Shown piece by piece: positions 16,160 through 24,158 of a DNA stretch of 24,432 bases (its first letter is position 1; each line of letters begins with the position of its first letter). The DNA lies in contig CBIHPK010000131.1 of NCBI GenBank assembly GCA_966211675.1, positions 1 to 24,432 of the forward strand. Direction: 5' to 3'. The DNA is from SCUS01 sp966211675. GTDB taxonomy: Bacteria; Myxococcota_A; Polyangia; Polyangiales; Ga0077539. The notes beneath the pieces were generated by a model that saw nothing but the letters and a program-made list of their open reading frames with translations, made no database searches and was not told where the DNA came from. The position numbers were made by a program, and so were the translations under genes.

Positions 16160-16950
16160 TCACACTCCGAGCGCGCGCCGGGTGAGCACCAGCAGCGCGC
16201 CGGCGACGTTGGCCACGTCGAGCGGCACCCACACCAGCAGCGAGTGGTTCTCCGCGAAGCCCGGGTTGAGCAGGCGGTAGTGCTGCGCGTCGCGGTTGGT
16301 ACGGAGGGAGGCCGACACGTCGAAGTTCCGCCCGTCGCGGGGTGTGCCGCGGGTGCGGACGACCCACGAGCCGCCCCGGTCGAGGGCGATGCCCCGGGCC
16401 CGCGCGGCGGCGCGCATCAGGGCGTCGACGCCCGGCGGCGTCGGCATCCTCCGGTTCGGGTACGCGCGGCCCATCACGCCCAGGATGAACGCGTAGGGCG
16501 CCGGTGAGATGAGCGGGGTGAAGTACGAGAGGCGCGTCTGCGGCTCGCGGAGCTTGAAGCGGAGCGCCTCGGCGAGCCCGAAGCGCGCCGCTGCCCGCGC
16601 GTCGTAGCCGGGGCGGAAATACACGCCGGCCGCGAACACCGCGTGCCTCGCGCCCTCGTGTTCGAAGCGGACGGTCGACAGCCAGGAGAAGCCCGCGAGC
16701 GAGCCGTCGGCGTCGAGGAAGAGCGCGAGCAGGGTGTCGGGATGCGAGAAGTTGGCCTCCACGAAGGCCTCGAGCGTCCAGCCCGACTTGCGCTCGCTGT
16801 AGATCTCGAAGAGGCGCTCGAAGAGCTCGTCGCGGCGCGCCCTCGAGAGGTCACCGACGCGGACCTTGACCGTCCGCGCGACCCGCCGCTTGCGGTGCCT
16901 GGGGGGCTGCGGTTGGGGTTGGCCCGAGGCCGGGCTCGGCGACGCGCTCG

Positions 16951-16954
<4 letters not shown>
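16160..16954 (-). CDS. GNAT-like hypothetical protein
   Basis: 264 residues from the GTG at 16954, which overlaps the stop of the upstream diiron gene by four bases (GTGA). The same frame stays open further upstream to 17446, but that part lies over the diiron gene and looks like a shadow. The first 28 residues are Pro/Gln-rich, then basic. The core (about 29-180) has a GNAT-like order: a helix (RARRDELFERLFEIYSERK), strand LLALFLDADGSLAGFSWLSTV, then FAAGVYFRPGY and a long helix ending KLREP. The usual acetyl-CoA loop (Q/RxxGxG/A) is weak, so a GNAT fold is suggestive rather than proved. LuxI-type and N-acyl amino acid synthases use this fold, which is of interest beside a desaturase. No clear active site can be named. 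Confidence 0.7.
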
Positions 16955-17685
<731 letters not shown>

Positions 17686-17970
17686 GTTCGTCTCCTCGCG
17701 GGTGTCCTGTGGGAGGGAGCGAGCCGGGCCGCCCGGCCTCGCGCTCCGTGCGACCCTACGAGACGCCGGGGCGCCCGCTGAAGGACCGGGTCGGCCAACG
17801 GGGCGGGCATCTTCGGCCAGCGCCTCCGCCGCGCGGCGCCTTCGTCCCGGCGGGCCCTGCGTGCGGCGCGCGCCGTGGTATGCACCGGCCACTCGATGCG
17901 AAGGCGCAGCGCGAGCACCCCCCACGAGACTCCTCGGCCGCGACCAGACCCGGCGTCTGACGAAGCCGGC
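17686..17970. promoter_or_regulatory. Divergent control region with a large imperfect dyad
   Basis: These 285 bases lie between the minus-strand diiron gene and the AraC-type gene and hold both promoters. At 17716-17747 there is a strong interrupted dyad. The outer arms are GGAGCG (17716-17721) and CGCTCC (17742-17747); the inner arms are CCGGGC (17724-17729) and GCCCGG (17731-17736). It lies 31 bases before the ATG at 17685. It could be an operator for the neighbouring regulator or a leader hairpin. If the AraC-type protein starts at 17896 rather than 17971, the region is shorter. Confidence 0.4.
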
Positions 17971-19065
17971 GTGTCCGCCCACGCGCTCCTGTCGCTGTTC
18001 GCGTACCTGCGCGGGGAGGGGCACGACGCGGTCGAGTTCCTGCGCGCCGGAGGCATGGAGTTCGGGCGCCTGCTGGACCCGACGGCCCGCATCTCGCGCC
18101 GCGAGCTCTTCGACTTCTGGCGCCGCGCCGAGGCGCTCACTCGCGAGCCCGACCTGGGGCTGCGCGTCGCCGGCAGAATCGAGTGGTCGGGCGTGATGTC
18201 CTTCACCAGGGAGCACATCCACCTCCAGGCCTTCGCGGCGAGCGCCACGCTCGGCGAGGGCCTCGGAGGGCTCGCGCGGTACGTCTCGCTGACCTACCCG
18301 AAGTCGCGGCTCGTGTGCGAGGACGACGGCGGCGACCTGCGCCTGCGCCACGTCATGCTGGGGATGAGCGAGGTGCCGCGGTCCTTCGCGGAGTTCATGC
18401 TGGGGTGGATCGTGGGGGCGGCGCGCGCCTTCGCCGCGGCCCCCCTACGCCTGCGGGAGGTGCGCTTCGCGCATGGGCCGCCCGCCTCGACGGCCGAGCA
18501 CGAGCGCACCTTCGGGCTGCTGCCGGTCTTCGCGGCGGGCGAGAACGCGCTGGTGTTCCGCGGCGACGACCTCGCGACGCCGCTGCGCTCCCACGACCCG
18601 GCGAAGCTGGCCGTGTACCTGCGCCGCGGCGACGAGGAGCTCGCCCGGGCGCCGAGCGCCGTGACCTTCGCCGACCGGGTGCGCGACGCCATCGCCGCGG
18701 AGCTCGGCGCGTCCTCGCCGAGCTCGGAGCAGGTCGCCAGGGCGCTCGGCGTCTCGGTGCGGACGATGGCGCGGCGCCTCGAGGAGCAGGGCACCTCCTA
18801 CGGCGCGCTGCTCGACGCGGTGCGGATGGACCTCGCGCGGCGCTACCTCGTCGACGCCGGGCGCTCGTCGACCGAGGCGGCGGAGCTGCTGGGGTTCTCC
18901 GAGCCGGGCGCGTTCCGCCGCGCGTTCCGCCGATGGTTCGGCGTCGCGCCGACGGCGTACGTCCGCGCGGAGGCGAAGGCGCGGCCCTCCGGTGGGCGAC
19001 CGGAGGCTGCGCCCGAGCACGGCCCCGGACGCGAGGTCCCGACGCCACCTCGCAGGGGACGCTGA
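17971..19065 (+). CDS. AraC-family transcriptional regulator (arabinose-binding-like N-terminal domain)
   Basis: 364 residues from the GTG at 17971; an ATG at 17896 or GTG at 17875 are alternatives. The GTG is preferred because VSAHALLSLFAYLRGEG matches the usual family beginning, while upstream residues are basic and Pro-rich. Residues 1-200 form the all-helical sensor seen in OruR/ArgR/QhpR-type regulators (PF12625-like), which bind small hydrophobic or amino-acid ligands. The C-terminal AraC HTH pair lies at about 252-272 (EQVARALGVSVRTMARRLEEQG) and 299-325 (STEAAELLGFSEPGAFRRAFRRW). Its divergent position suggests it controls the diiron/GNAT/desaturase operon, probably through the dyad at 17716. 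It may instead act on distant genes. The GNAT gene starts 44 bases downstream. Confidence 0.85.
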   Translation: MSAHALLSLFAYLRGEGHDAVEFLRAGGMEFGRLLDPTARISRRELFDFWRRAEALTREPDLGLRVAGRIEWSGVMSFTREHIHLQAFAASATLGEGLGGLARYVSLTYPKSRLVCEDDGGDLRLRHVMLGMSEVPRSFAEFMLGWIVGAARAFAAAPLRLREVRFAHGPPASTAEHERTFGLLPVFAAGENALVFRGDDLATPLRSHDPAKLAVYLRRGDEELARAPSAVTFADRVRDAIAAELGASSPSSEQVARALGVSVRTMARRLEEQGTSYGALLDAVRMDLARRYLVDAGRSSTEAAELLGFSEPGAFRRAFRRWFGVAPTAYVRAEAKARPSGGRPEAAPEHGPGREVPTPPRRGR

Positions 19066-19109
19066 CCGCCCGCGGACCGGATCCGCGGCCATGCTATCGA
19101 GGCGACCCG

Positions 19110-19610
19110 ATGAACGTCACGCTCGCCCCGACGACCCCCGCGGACCACGTCGCCCTCGGCAACCTCTGGCAGCTCTACGTCCATGACTTCAGCGAGCAGA
19201 TGGACCTCCCGCTGCGCGACGACGGCCGCTTCGAGGGGCGCGCCTTCGATGCGTACTGGGTCGACCCGTGGCGTCACGCCTTCCTCCTCCGCGTCGACGG
19301 CGCGCTCGCGGGCTTCGCGCTCATCCAGGAGCGCAGCCGCCTCACCGGGGCGAGCGGAGTGCATGACATGGCGGAGTTCTTCGTGGCGCGCGGGCACCGG
19401 CGGCGCGGGGTCGGGCGCCACGCGGCGATCGCGGCCTTCGATCGCTTCCGCGGGCCCTGGGAGGTCCGCCAGCAGCCGACCAGCGTGGCCGCGACGGCGT
19501 TCTGGCGGCGAGTGATCGGCGAGTACACCGGCGGCGACTTCGAAGACATCGCGTGGAGCGACGGCGCCTGGACGGGCACCGTGCAGCGCTTCACCTCCGC
19601 CGGGCGCTGA
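19110..19610 (+). CDS. GNAT family N-acetyltransferase
   Basis: 166 residues from the ATG at 19110. The acetyl-CoA-binding loop is RGHRRRGVGRHA (about 94-105), matching Q/RxxGxG/A and preceded by EFFVARGH as in many GNATs. A preceding strand FLLRVDGALAGFALIQERS and a late W-R-R-V-I-G-E-Y segment (about 132-140) complete the fold. The substrate cannot be assigned. It follows the AraC gene by 44 bases and precedes a second GNAT by 59 bases, so it may be co-transcribed with either. No obvious promoter was found in those gaps. Confidence 0.85.
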   Translation: MNVTLAPTTPADHVALGNLWQLYVHDFSEQMDLPLRDDGRFEGRAFDAYWVDPWRHAFLLRVDGALAGFALIQERSRLTGASGVHDMAEFFVARGHRRRGVGRHAAIAAFDRFRGPWEVRQQPTSVAATAFWRRVIGEYTGGDFEDIAWSDGAWTGTVQRFTSAGR

Positions 19611-19669
19611 TGCTGCGCGGCGGGTGGATGGGTTGCATCGCGCGCTCCCATCGGGTTCATGATCGCCCG

Positions 19670-20359
19670 ATGGACGCGTTCCCCGTCGACCGCACCCGCC
19701 CCCCGAGCCGCCTCGTGTACAGCGACGGCGGGCGTCACCTCGAGCTCCGCCCCTGGGCCTTCGCCGACGTCGACGCGCTGATCGCCGCGATCGACCAGAG
19801 CAACCCCGAGCTCCGGCGCTTCATGCCGTGGGCGCACGGCGAGACGACGCGCGAGGGGTACTACACGCTCGTCGCGAAGTTCCAGGCCGACTACTGGGCG
19901 GGGCGCGAGTACGTGCTCGGCATGTTCTCCGAGCGGGCCGAGGTGCTGGGCGGCATCGGACTCCACCCCCGCGTGCCCCTCAACCCTGCCGGCCTCGAGG
20001 TCGGCTACTGGTGTCACTCCGCGCACTCGGGGCGCGGCTGGACCAGCCTCGCCACCCGCATGCTCGTCACGCTCGCCTTCGACCGCTTCGGCTGCGACCG
20101 CTTCCAGGTGATCTACGACGAGGCCAACGTCGGGAGCCGGCGCGTCATCGAGAAGTGCGGCCTCCCCTTCGAGGGCACCATCCGCAACGCCACGGCGGTC
20201 GTCTCGCCCGCGGTGCGCTCGGGAGGCTACGCGGGCACCGGCCGCCATCGCATGCACGCGCTCACGCCCGACGACCTCGGGTCGCTGGAGTGGCTCGAAG
20301 GGGTGCGCGCCAGCACGACCACCTACGACGCGCTCGGGGGCGTGTCCCCGCGGCCCTGA
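19670..20359 (+). CDS. GNAT family N-acetyltransferase (RimJ/RimL-like)
   Basis: 229 residues from the ATG at 19670. The frame is open upstream, but those residues overlap the preceding GNAT and are not family-like. RimJ/RimL hallmarks are a LRPW strand near 26-29, a (F/L)MPWAHG turn near 51-57, a VGYWCHSAHSGRGWTS acetyl-CoA loop (111-126) and the EANVGSRRVIEKCGLPFEGTIRN segment (151-173). These enzymes acetylate N-terminal amines of ribosomal proteins or small amines such as toxins and antibiotics. The tail after 175 is longer and less conserved. Substrate unknown. Confidence 0.85.
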   Translation: MDAFPVDRTRPPSRLVYSDGGRHLELRPWAFADVDALIAAIDQSNPELRRFMPWAHGETTREGYYTLVAKFQADYWAGREYVLGMFSERAEVLGGIGLHPRVPLNPAGLEVGYWCHSAHSGRGWTSLATRMLVTLAFDRFGCDRFQVIYDEANVGSRRVIEKCGLPFEGTIRNATAVVSPAVRSGGYAGTGRHRMHALTPDDLGSLEWLEGVRASTTTYDALGGVSPRP

Positions 20360-20564
20360 TCGGCGCGGTCGGCCATCGCTCCATAGATCGCCCCGCGCCT
20401 TCGCTCGTCCAGAAGGGGACCCACCTTGCGCTCGGCGGCCGACGCCTCCGGGCACTGGGGACGCGCAGCTCGCGCGGGTGACGGCGGCGCTGCAGGGCGG
20501 ACGTCTCGCGAACCCGACGGCCGTGATATCCGATGGGGTCAGGGCACCAGTGACGGAACCCACG
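20360..20564. other. Intergenic region, nothing recognised
   Basis: These 205 bases lie between the RimJ/RimL-like gene and the membrane protein gene. An in-frame extension of the membrane protein reaches back to 20478, but its residues are not helix-forming and look non-coding. I see no clear promoter, terminator or RNA gene here. Confidence 0.4.
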
Positions 20565-21254
20565 ATGCCAGCCGCGGAGGTCTCGACGGCGCTGATCTCG
20601 TCGGTCACCGCCAACGTCGACGCGATGGAGCGGGCGTCGCTGCGCGCGGTGGTGCTGGCCACCGTGGCCGCGTGGCTGGGGCTCGCCGACGGGCACGCCG
20701 CCAACCTCGTCGTGCTGGCGGTGCGCGTCCCGGTCGACCGCTCGGCGCTGGTGCTGGCGGCGGTGCTCTCCGCGTCGACGCTGGAGATCGCCTTCCGGCT
20801 GCGGCGGGTGACGGCCACGCTGGAGTCGCTCGACGCCGCGGCGGTGCCGCGCGGGCTGCTAGCGCTCTGGGCGCACCCGTGGCTCTTCAACCCGCTCTCC
20901 TGGAGCGGGCGCGGCTCCGAGGCGCGGCGCACCGGGATCATCGGCGCCGGACTCTCGCTCGGCCTGCTGGCGCTCTGCATGGGCGCGGTGTTCTCCCTCG
21001 GGCTGCTGGGTGAGCGCGAGGGCGCGGCCGCGGCGGCGTCGGCGATGGCGGCGTCGGGGCTCGTCTTCGCCCTGGCCGCGTGGCGCGCCGGGCAGGTGGG
21101 CGAGCGCCTGGCGAAGGGGATCCCGCGCGACGACGCCGGGCTCGCGGACGCGGCGGCGGTCGTGGCGCGGCGGTCGCTCGGGGTGCTCGCGCTGACGGGC
21201 GCTGGGCTCGCGGCGACGCTGGCGCTCTCGGCGTGGTGGGTGCGCTCGGGCTGA
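20565..21254 (+). CDS. Multi-pass membrane protein of unknown function
   Basis: 229 residues from the ATG at 20565; a GTG at 20550 would add five residues. Hydrophobic segments lie near 25-55, 60-80, 125-150, 160-180 and 205-225, suggesting four to five membrane passes. A loop with HPWLFNPLSWSGRGSEARR separates the second and third. I do not recognise a family or catalytic motif. It ends 16 bases from the convergent lipoprotein gene at 21271. The gap holds a short GC dyad that may help terminate transcription on both sides. No operon partner is evident. Confidence 0.7.
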   Translation: MPAAEVSTALISSVTANVDAMERASLRAVVLATVAAWLGLADGHAANLVVLAVRVPVDRSALVLAAVLSASTLEIAFRLRRVTATLESLDAAAVPRGLLALWAHPWLFNPLSWSGRGSEARRTGIIGAGLSLGLLALCMGAVFSLGLLGEREGAAAAASAMAASGLVFALAAWRAGQVGERLAKGIPRDDAGLADAAAVVARRSLGVLALTGAGLAATLALSAWWVRSG

Positions 21255-21267
21255 CGCCCGGCGGGCG
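21255..21267. terminator. Short GC dyad between convergent stops
   Basis: CGCCCGGCGGGCG has six-base arms around one centre base and fills most of the 16-base gap between two convergent genes. It has no T-run, so it is a weak terminator candidate at best. Confidence 0.3.
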
Positions 21268-21270
21268 CCC

Positions 21271-22575
21271 TCACATGCACGCGTCGTGGCCTGCGGGGAA
21301 GGCCGTGCGCCAGCCCAGCAGCGTCTGCACGCACAGGTGCGCGCCCGTCGAATACGGACCGAGCCCGGTGTCCGCGGTGTCGCCGCCGGACAGGCCGACG
21401 ATCGTCCCCGCGGCGTACACCGTGCCGACGCCGCGGAGGTAGCGAGCCGACGGGCGCAGGTGCAGGAAGCGGAAGCGGGCCCCGGTCACGGTGTCCGTGA
21501 ACTCGGGCATCCAACCCCAGGCATAGACGTTCTCGCGATCGAGCCGCGACGCGTGACGGAGCTGCACGGGGCTGCCCGACGACACCGCGAGGTCCGTGTC
21601 CCACCACCCGCCGAGCATGTACGGGCCATAGGTGAGCCTCACGTCCCACCACTGCACGTACCGGCAGAGCAGCGAGCCGGAGCCCGCCGCGCCGAGGCAG
21701 TAGTCGGCCGTGCCCGGAGGGCTGACGTGGCAGGTGCTCGCGCAGCGCTGCTGCACCGCGAAGGTCCCGCCCGCGCAGCGGTAGAGGGTGTTGGGGTCGA
21801 GCCCGACGGGTCCGCCGCAGTAGGCCCCGTCGCCCGATGGGCACTGCCCGCAGTCGTCGGGCGTGCCGGGAGGGTTCACGCGGCACCGTCCGCCGCAGCG
21901 CTGCACCTCCGCGAGGCGACCGGCGGTGCAGCGGTAGATCACGTTGGGGTCGGCGCCGACCCCGGCGCCGCAGTAGAGCCCGTCCCCGGACGAGCAGGTG
22001 TCGCAGTGGTCGGCCACGCCCGCGGGCTCGCTGTGACACGAGCGCTCGCAGCGGGCGACCGGCGAGGCCACGCCCGCGCGGCAGTCGTAGAGCGTCTGCG
22101 CGTCGACGCCGAGCGCGGCGCCGCAGTAGAGGCCGTCGCCCGAGGGACAGGGGCACACGTCCTGTCCGTCGCCGTTCAGCAGGCAGCGCGCGGCGCAGCG
22201 GTGGGCGACGGTGTCGAGGTCGTCGTTGCAGTCGTAGACCACGTTGGGGTCGAGGCCGATGCGCCAGCCGCAGAAGCGCCCCATGCGGTTGGAGCACGCG
22301 GGCACCGGCGGGACGTCGACGGCCGCCTCGGCGCTCGTGACGACATCGGCCTCGACGCGATCGATCGGCGGGGCGTCGTCGGCCTGCGCATCGACCACGT
22401 CGAGGGCGACGGGGCGGTCGAGGGCGACGGGGCGGTCGAGGGCGACGTCGACGCTCGCGGCGTCGGGGATGTCGTCGGGCACCTCGACGGGGGCGAACAC
22501 CCCCGGCGAGCACGCCGCTGCGGAGGACACCACCACGACCAGCCACGGGTGCCGCGAGCGCAGGAAGCGTCTCAT
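21271..22575 (-). CDS. Cys-rich lipoprotein with degenerate M23-like C-terminal domain
   Basis: 434 residues from the ATG at 22575, where a basic then hydrophobic signal (MRRFLRSRHPWLVVVV) leads to Cys22. The lipobox-like AAAC is not ideal, so type I cleavage is possible. The linker (about 25-90) is rich in D/A/P/V and includes an exact 18-base tandem repeat giving ALDRPV twice. Four Cys modules with (C/S)SGD(G)xYCG follow (about 95-300). The last 110 residues resemble M23/LytM peptidases: WWDTDLAVSSGSPV (324-337) stands where HxGxDLAAPxGTPV is usual, FLHLRP (about 370-375) where YAHL is usual, and GTIVGLSG...YSTGAHLCVQ where GQVIGYSG...STGPHLHFE is usual. Asp328 and His413 remain, but Trp324 replaces the first His ligand and Cys415 the last. 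It is probably a surface protein using the fold for binding. Confidence 0.8.
   Translation of the reverse strand: MRRFLRSRHPWLVVVVSSAAACSPGVFAPVEVPDDIPDAASVDVALDRPVALDRPVALDVVDAQADDAPPIDRVEADVVTSAEAAVDVPPVPACSNRMGRFCGWRIGLDPNVVYDCNDDLDTVAHRCAARCLLNGDGQDVCPCPSGDGLYCGAALGVDAQTLYDCRAGVASPVARCERSCHSEPAGVADHCDTCSSGDGLYCGAGVGADPNVIYRCTAGRLAEVQRCGGRCRVNPPGTPDDCGQCPSGDGAYCGGPVGLDPNTLYRCAGGTFAVQQRCASTCHVSPPGTADYCLGAAGSGSLLCRYVQWWDVRLTYGPYMLGGWWDTDLAVSSGSPVQLRHASRLDRENVYAWGWMPEFTDTVTGARFRFLHLRPSARYLRGVGTVYAAGTIVGLSGGDTADTGLGPYSTGAHLCVQTLLGWRTAFPAGHDACM
22399..22446 (-). repeat. 18-base tandem repeat in the Asp-rich linker
   Basis: An 18-base unit occurs exactly at 22399-22416 and 22417-22434, followed by a 12-base partial copy. 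It encodes six residues (ALDRPV) of the lipoprotein linker in frame. Confidence 0.8.
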
Positions 22576-22844
22576 CACCGCGACGATACACTCATGAATG
22601 CGTGGCAGCGGGCGCGGGGCGGTCCGAGGGTCGAGGAGGACGTCGCGCCGGTCGGCTGCGGCCGCAGGCCAGGACCGTGGTGTCCACAGCGGCGGAGGAG
22701 CGCGCAGGGCTCTCTGGTAGGGACGGTCGCGCCCGCGACGGAGGTGCTGCCCTCCCCCGGCGACTTCACCGGGTACGGCCCGCTCTCCCTGTGGACCGAC
22801 CCGGCGGCCCGCGCGCCATCGCCGCGGACCCTCCCAACCCGACA
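22576..22844. promoter_or_regulatory. Intergenic region upstream of the M23-like lipoprotein gene
   Basis: These 269 bases separate two minus-strand genes and should contain the promoter of the gene starting at 22575. I see no strong promoter hexamer pair, RNA gene or transposon end. Several frames stay open through it because of the high GC content, but none looks like a conserved protein. Confidence 0.35.
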
Positions 22845-24035
22845 TCAGAGTCCGTGCGAGGCCCACGACCCGGCGCCGGTCACCATCTCGCCGAGCCAGG
22901 GGAGCAGCCCCGTGCCGTCGCCAGCGGTCGCCATCCCCGGGCGCGCGAGCAGCGCGGTGCCCTCCCCCGGGACGACGAAGACCCGCCGCCCGGCCAGCGG
23001 GGCGAGGGCCGTGGCGAGCGACCGTAGCGCCACCTCGTAGGATCCGGCCGACTGCCCGAAGAAGGTGCGGGTGACGCGGTCCTGCAGCGAGCCGACGAGG
23101 GCGGTGCGGTCGGCGGGGAAGCGGGCCGCGAGCGCGGGGTAGAGCGCCGAGAGGTCGTCGCGGCAGCCCGGGCACGACGGGTCGATCCAGCCGAGGTGCC
23201 AGCTCGAGAACCACGCCGCTCGCTGCGCCGCGGGCATGGCGTCGCCCGCGAGCAGCGGCCCCGAGTCGGCGACGACGGAGAGCGCCCCGCCGGGGAAGAC
23301 CTCGCGCGCGAGGGCGTGGTTGAGCGTCGCCCCGAAGCCGCCGGCGCCGCTGCCGGCGAGCACCAGCGTCGCGGGCGCGGGGATCGCCGCGGCGAGGCGC
23401 TGGAACACCGCGCGGAGGTTGCGCCGGCCGACGTGCTGCATCGTTCGGGCGCTCGCTCCCTTCCCATAGGTGGTGGCGCCCTCGCCCGCGTGCAGGTCGC
23501 CGGTGCAGTACGGGACCACCACCATGTTGAAGCCCGCGAAGGGGTTGGCGGCGAGGTCGCGGTCGAGCACCGTCGATCCGAGCTGCCCGGAGATCGCTGC
23601 GAATTGGGCGCTGCCGAAGGGACCGTGCGCGGAGGTGTTGAGCGTGACGCAGGTCACGTAGTCGAAGCAGTAGCCGCCGCCGTTGAGGTAGACGAGCGTG
23701 CCCGTGGCGCCGGCGACGAGGTTCACCCCCATGCCGGTGGGGCTGCCATCGTCGCAGGCGGTCCCGGCGAGGTCGACCCAGGTCCAGGTGCGATCGGGCG
23801 CCTCGATGGGCACGCGCACGGGAGCATCGGTGACGGTCGGGACATCGGCGCTCGCGGGCACGTCGACGACCGCGGGCACGTCGGGCACGTCGACGACCGC
23901 GGGCACGTCGGGCACGTCGACGACCGCGTCGGTCGGCAGGTCGGCGGGCGCGTCGCTCGCGACCGTGTTCGAGCTCGCGCTGCACCCCAGCGCGCACAGG
24001 ACCTGAAGCAACACCATCGACCTCGGGGACCGCAT
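22845..24035 (-). CDS. Lipoprotein, pectin acetylesterase/Notum-like alpha/beta hydrolase
   Basis: 396 residues from the ATG at 24035. The signal ends in ALGC (Cys18), so it is probably lipidated. The linker (about 20-80) is DVP-rich with an exact 27-base tandem duplication. The mature part resembles the pectin acetylesterase/Notum family: LVYLNGGGYCFDYVTC (about 114-129) is the oxyanion and Cys-containing N-terminal motif, VVVPYCTGDLHAG (172-184) is typical, and Ser229 sits in GSGAGGFGA where GSSAGG is usual. Asp257 (ADSGP) and Asp319 (LQDRVTRTFF) are later conserved-looking acids. The expected His-containing turn near the C-terminus reads PGEGTALL here; His394 in WASHGL is the only late candidate. 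Activity is therefore uncertain. Substrates in the family include acetylated polysaccharides and lipidated proteins. Confidence 0.8.
   Translation of the reverse strand: MRSPRSMVLLQVLCALGCSASSNTVASDAPADLPTDAVVDVPDVPAVVDVPDVPAVVDVPASADVPTVTDAPVRVPIEAPDRTWTWVDLAGTACDDGSPTGMGVNLVAGATGTLVYLNGGGYCFDYVTCVTLNTSAHGPFGSAQFAAISGQLGSTVLDRDLAANPFAGFNMVVVPYCTGDLHAGEGATTYGKGASARTMQHVGRRNLRAVFQRLAAAIPAPATLVLAGSGAGGFGATLNHALAREVFPGGALSVVADSGPLLAGDAMPAAQRAAWFSSWHLGWIDPSCPGCRDDLSALYPALAARFPADRTALVGSLQDRVTRTFFGQSAGSYEVALRSLATALAPLAGRRVFVVPGEGTALLARPGMATAGDGTGLLPWLGEMVTGAGSWASHGL
23853..23924 (-). repeat. 27-base tandem duplication in a lipoprotein linker
   Basis: Two exact 27-base units occupy 23871-23897 and 23898-23924. 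An 18-base copy lacking nine internal bases precedes them at 23853-23870. In the protein they give repeated DVPDVPAVV steps. All lengths are multiples of nine, which keeps the frame. Confidence 0.85.
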
Positions 24036-24158
24036 CGTCTCGCGACGCTATCACCACGAGTCACCACGCCCTGCGCCGTGGCGCCCGAAGGCTTGACCCG
24101 ACGCACGGCGCCGGGCTCCACTGCGAACCTCACTTCCGAGGGGATCATGGGGTTGCTT
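24036..24158. promoter_or_regulatory. Divergent promoter region
   Basis: About 120 bases lie between the minus-strand esterase-like gene and the plus-strand DAG-repeat gene. TTGACC at 24093-24098 is a -35-like hexamer for the plus strand but lacks a good -10 at 17-18 bases. GCGCCGTGGCGC (24073-24084) is a dyad with five-base arms. Confidence 0.3.

Noticed and set aside
19274..22591. Minus-strand open frame of 1105 codons
   Set aside because: It runs across both GNAT genes, the membrane gene and the M23-like lipoprotein in the wrong frame; no domain is recognisable.
21271..24057. Single 928-codon protein covering both minus-strand lipoproteins
   Set aside because: A signal peptide begins at 22575 and the esterase-like gene lies in another frame upstream; the upstream part of this frame is a shadow.
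24073..24114. Small GC palindromes as an attachment or integration site
   Set aside because: Arms are only four to five bases and such dyads are expected often at this GC content; no integrase gene is near.
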